A stretch of 64,000 bases of DNA from NCBI GenBank assembly GCA_937957685.1, contig CALGAO010000049.1, forward strand, positions 1-64,000, in the 5' to 3' direction. Positions 62,589 to 64,000 of this stretch are shown here, in pieces (position 1 is the stretch's first letter; every line of letters starts with the position of its first letter). A model generated the notes under the pieces. It ran no database searches. It was not told where the DNA came from and saw only the letters and a program-made list of their open reading frames with translations. The position numbers and the translations under genes were made by a program. This DNA comes from an uncultured Paenibacillaceae bacterium. GTDB lineage: Bacteria; Bacillota; Bacilli; Paenibacillales; DA-C8.

Positions 62589-63306
62589 TGAGTTCTTCCT
62601 TCTTCGCGAACCGGTATCCGAGCCCGCGAACCGTACGGATGTAAAAGGGCTCCCGCGGCGAATCCTCGATCTTGTCCCTGAGCCGGCTGATCTGCACCAT
62701 AATGGTGTTGTCATCGGCGATATACGAATCGGACCACACCTGCTCGAATATTTGTTTCTTCGTATAAATGCGCCCCGGCTTGCTCATGAACAGCTTCAGC
62801 AGCTTGTATTCTATCGCGCTCAACACGATCGGCTCCCCCCGCTTGTACAACAGGCACGCTTCATGATCCAGGACCAGCTCGCCAAGCCTTGTTTCCGCGG
62901 CAACCGCGTTCGCCCCCGTTCCCGCCGCACCCGCTTCGTTAAATTCATATGTTCTCCGCAAATGCGCCTGGATTCGCGCCACAACTTCCAATGGACTGAA
63001 CGGCTTGGAGATAAAATCGTCCGCGCCGAGACCAAGACCGGCAATTTTGTCCGCTTCCTGATTTTTCGCCGACAAGACAATCACGGGGATCGTGGAAGAC
63101 TTCCGTATCCATTGCAGGAGCTTGAAACCGTCCACATAAGGCATCATGATGTCGATCACCGCCAGGTCGATCGACGCGCGGGCGAACATCTCCATCGCGG
63201 CCTGTCCGTCGGAGGCTTCGAGAACGTCATAGTCCGGCTCGAGAAATAGTTTCAGCATGTCCACGATGTCCTGTTCGTCGTCGACCAGCAGTATCGTTTT
63301 GCGCAT
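62578..63306 (-). CDS. OmpR-family response regulator (VanR-like)
   Basis: This 242-residue regulator has a receiver with LLVDDEQDI, phospho-Asp in LAVIDIMMPYVDGF and Lys in ADDFISKPFSPLEV. The winged helix has LSAIEYKLLKLFMSKPGRIY, DNTIMVQISRLRDKIED and IRTVRGLGYRF. A short Ala/Gly-rich linker (AGAAGTGANAVAA) separates the domains. It is first in an operon with the overlapping kinase gene. It may control the divergent membrane protein gene on its right. Confidence 0.93.
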   Translation of the reverse strand: MRKTILLVDDEQDIVDMLKLFLEPDYDVLEASDGQAAMEMFARASIDLAVIDIMMPYVDGFKLLQWIRKSSTIPVIVLSAKNQEADKIAGLGLGADDFISKPFSPLEVVARIQAHLRRTYEFNEAGAAGTGANAVAAETRLGELVLDHEACLLYKRGEPIVLSAIEYKLLKLFMSKPGRIYTKKQIFEQVWSDSYIADDNTIMVQISRLRDKIEDSPREPFYIRTVRGLGYRFAKKEELNAP

Positions 63307-63457
63307 CGCCGCACCACCTCACCACCTCGTAATGTTCGCACCGCGCGTCCGATCTCCTGCCATGTAAGGATAATTTAAGGAAGGCGACAGGAGGCGGAAA
63401 GACACGGATTCTATCCTGAGCTTGGCAGCAACATTCACCTGGGAGAGAGGTCATGAA

Positions 63458-64000
63458 ATGGCTGAAACCAAGCTTTCTGAACGTGTCATGAACCGGACCT
63501 GGCGGAAGCGGCTGATGACGACCGTCCGGCGTCTGCCTCCGCTGTCTCCGGGATGGAAGGGGGCGGCGATCGCGCTCTCCGGCACCGCCGGCATCCTTTT
63601 TCTCGTCCAGAGCTATCTTCTGATCGGGTCGCGGGGACCGGGGGATTACGTGATCGGAACCGCCGTGTTCCTGCTCGCCATCGCGCTGATCAGCGGCGGT
63701 ATCGCGGGCCTGCTGCATGTTGCCAAGCGCATCCCTTCAAGGTACATCGGCCCGGCGATTGCTTCCTTCATCCTGTTGTTCATCAGCTTCATCGGCCCGA
63801 TGACGGTGATGGTGATCGTCACCTTGTCCATACTGGCGGGCTGCTCCTTGTCGGGTGCGCTTGTGTACCGGTGGATGCGGGGCGCGTATCGCGAGGCGAA
63901 GACGCTGAAGAAGACGGCGGCCGGCATCGCCGCGGCGGTGACAGCCGTGATGACGATCAGCATCGGAACCTGGCTGGTCGATGACGGGCGCGCGAAGCTG
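63458..64000 (+). CDS. Membrane protein, truncated by the right window edge
   Basis: The ATG at 63458 follows GAGAGAGG at 7-bp spacing and the frame is open to the window end (181 codons). The protein begins with a basic cytoplasmic stretch (NRTWRKRLMTTVRRL). At least four hydrophobic helices follow (AAIALSGTAGILFLVQSYLL, VIGTAVFLLAIALISGGIAG, GPAIASFILLFISFIGPMTV, AAGIAAAVTAVMTISIGTWL). The remaining part and the function are out of view. It is divergent from the VanRS-like pair, a common arrangement for a regulated target. Confidence 0.7.
   Translation, partial: MAETKLSERVMNRTWRKRLMTTVRRLPPLSPGWKGAAIALSGTAGILFLVQSYLLIGSRGPGDYVIGTAVFLLAIALISGGIAGLLHVAKRIPSRYIGPAIASFILLFISFIGPMTVMVIVTLSILAGCSLSGALVYRWMRGAYREAKTLKKTAAGIAAAVTAVMTISIGTWLVDDGRAKL

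Overview
The window looks like a chromosomal segment of a high-GC, spore-forming Gram-positive bacterium, most likely a member of the Paenibacillaceae. The signs are a spoVB-type exporter gene, a collagen-like surface protein with a family-specific C-terminal domain, LplB/LplC-type sugar permeases without their own ATPase, 7TM-DISM and NarL/DesK-type two-component systems, strong AGGAGG-type ribosome sites, and frequent TTG/GTG starts. No rRNA or tRNA gene, riboswitch or CRISPR array was recognised.

Layout. 0-8 kb: edge ORFs, spoVB, a lipoprotein with a G-run frameshift, a polar amino-acid ABC transporter whose binding protein looks circularly permuted, a GyrI-like protein, a collagen-like protein, rtcB and a strict 52-bp tandem repeat. 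8-17.7 kb: an S9 peptidase with a frameshift, an insertion and a C-terminal extension; an M20 hydrolase; a serine hydrolase with a 42-aa membrane protein gene upstream; a NarL/DesK-type two-component pair; and a DUF1835 protein. 17.8-25.4 kb: a type I restriction-modification operon (hsdM, hsdS, hsdR), an HD phosphohydrolase, and a nucleotidyltransferase gene pair resembling a toxin-antitoxin module.

25.5-44.1 kb: a 17-kb leftward catabolic cluster. It encodes a CUT1 ABC importer, three Gfo/Idh/MocA dehydrogenases (one IolG-like), IolD (frameshifted), IolE, IolC, IolJ, IolA, a toroid/lyase-like protein, a TIM-barrel isomerase and an unknown protein. A LacI-type regulator precedes it, and matching TAACCGGTTA operators lie in front of both the importer and the regulator gene. 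The set suggests import of an inositol or inositol conjugate, oxidation, and the Iol pathway to central metabolism; iolB is not in the window. 44.4-47.6 kb: a 7TM-DISM kinase and OmpR-type regulator.

47.9-53.2 kb is a scarred, AT-richer accessory island: a coiled-coil ORF, an IS3 orfA remnant, a PLD/helicase/DUF3427 protein, and a SIR2 gene cut off at both ends. The SIR2 remnant abuts a LysR fragment, which abuts an old-yellow-enzyme fragment; the last two look like a divergent pair fused by one deletion. 53.2-64 kb is GC-richer. A flavin monooxygenase, a membrane-anchored multicopper oxidase and a metallo-beta-lactamase-fold hydrolase form a leftward operon divergent from a MarR gene, with two near-identical palindromes between. 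VOC, DoxX and FMN-reductase genes, a second DUF1835 paralogue, a VanRS-like pair and a truncated membrane protein follow.

Three large genes (lipoprotein, S9 peptidase, iolD) and one small one are broken by frameshifts. Two of these lie in G-runs, so sequencing error versus slippage must be settled before these genes are called dead.
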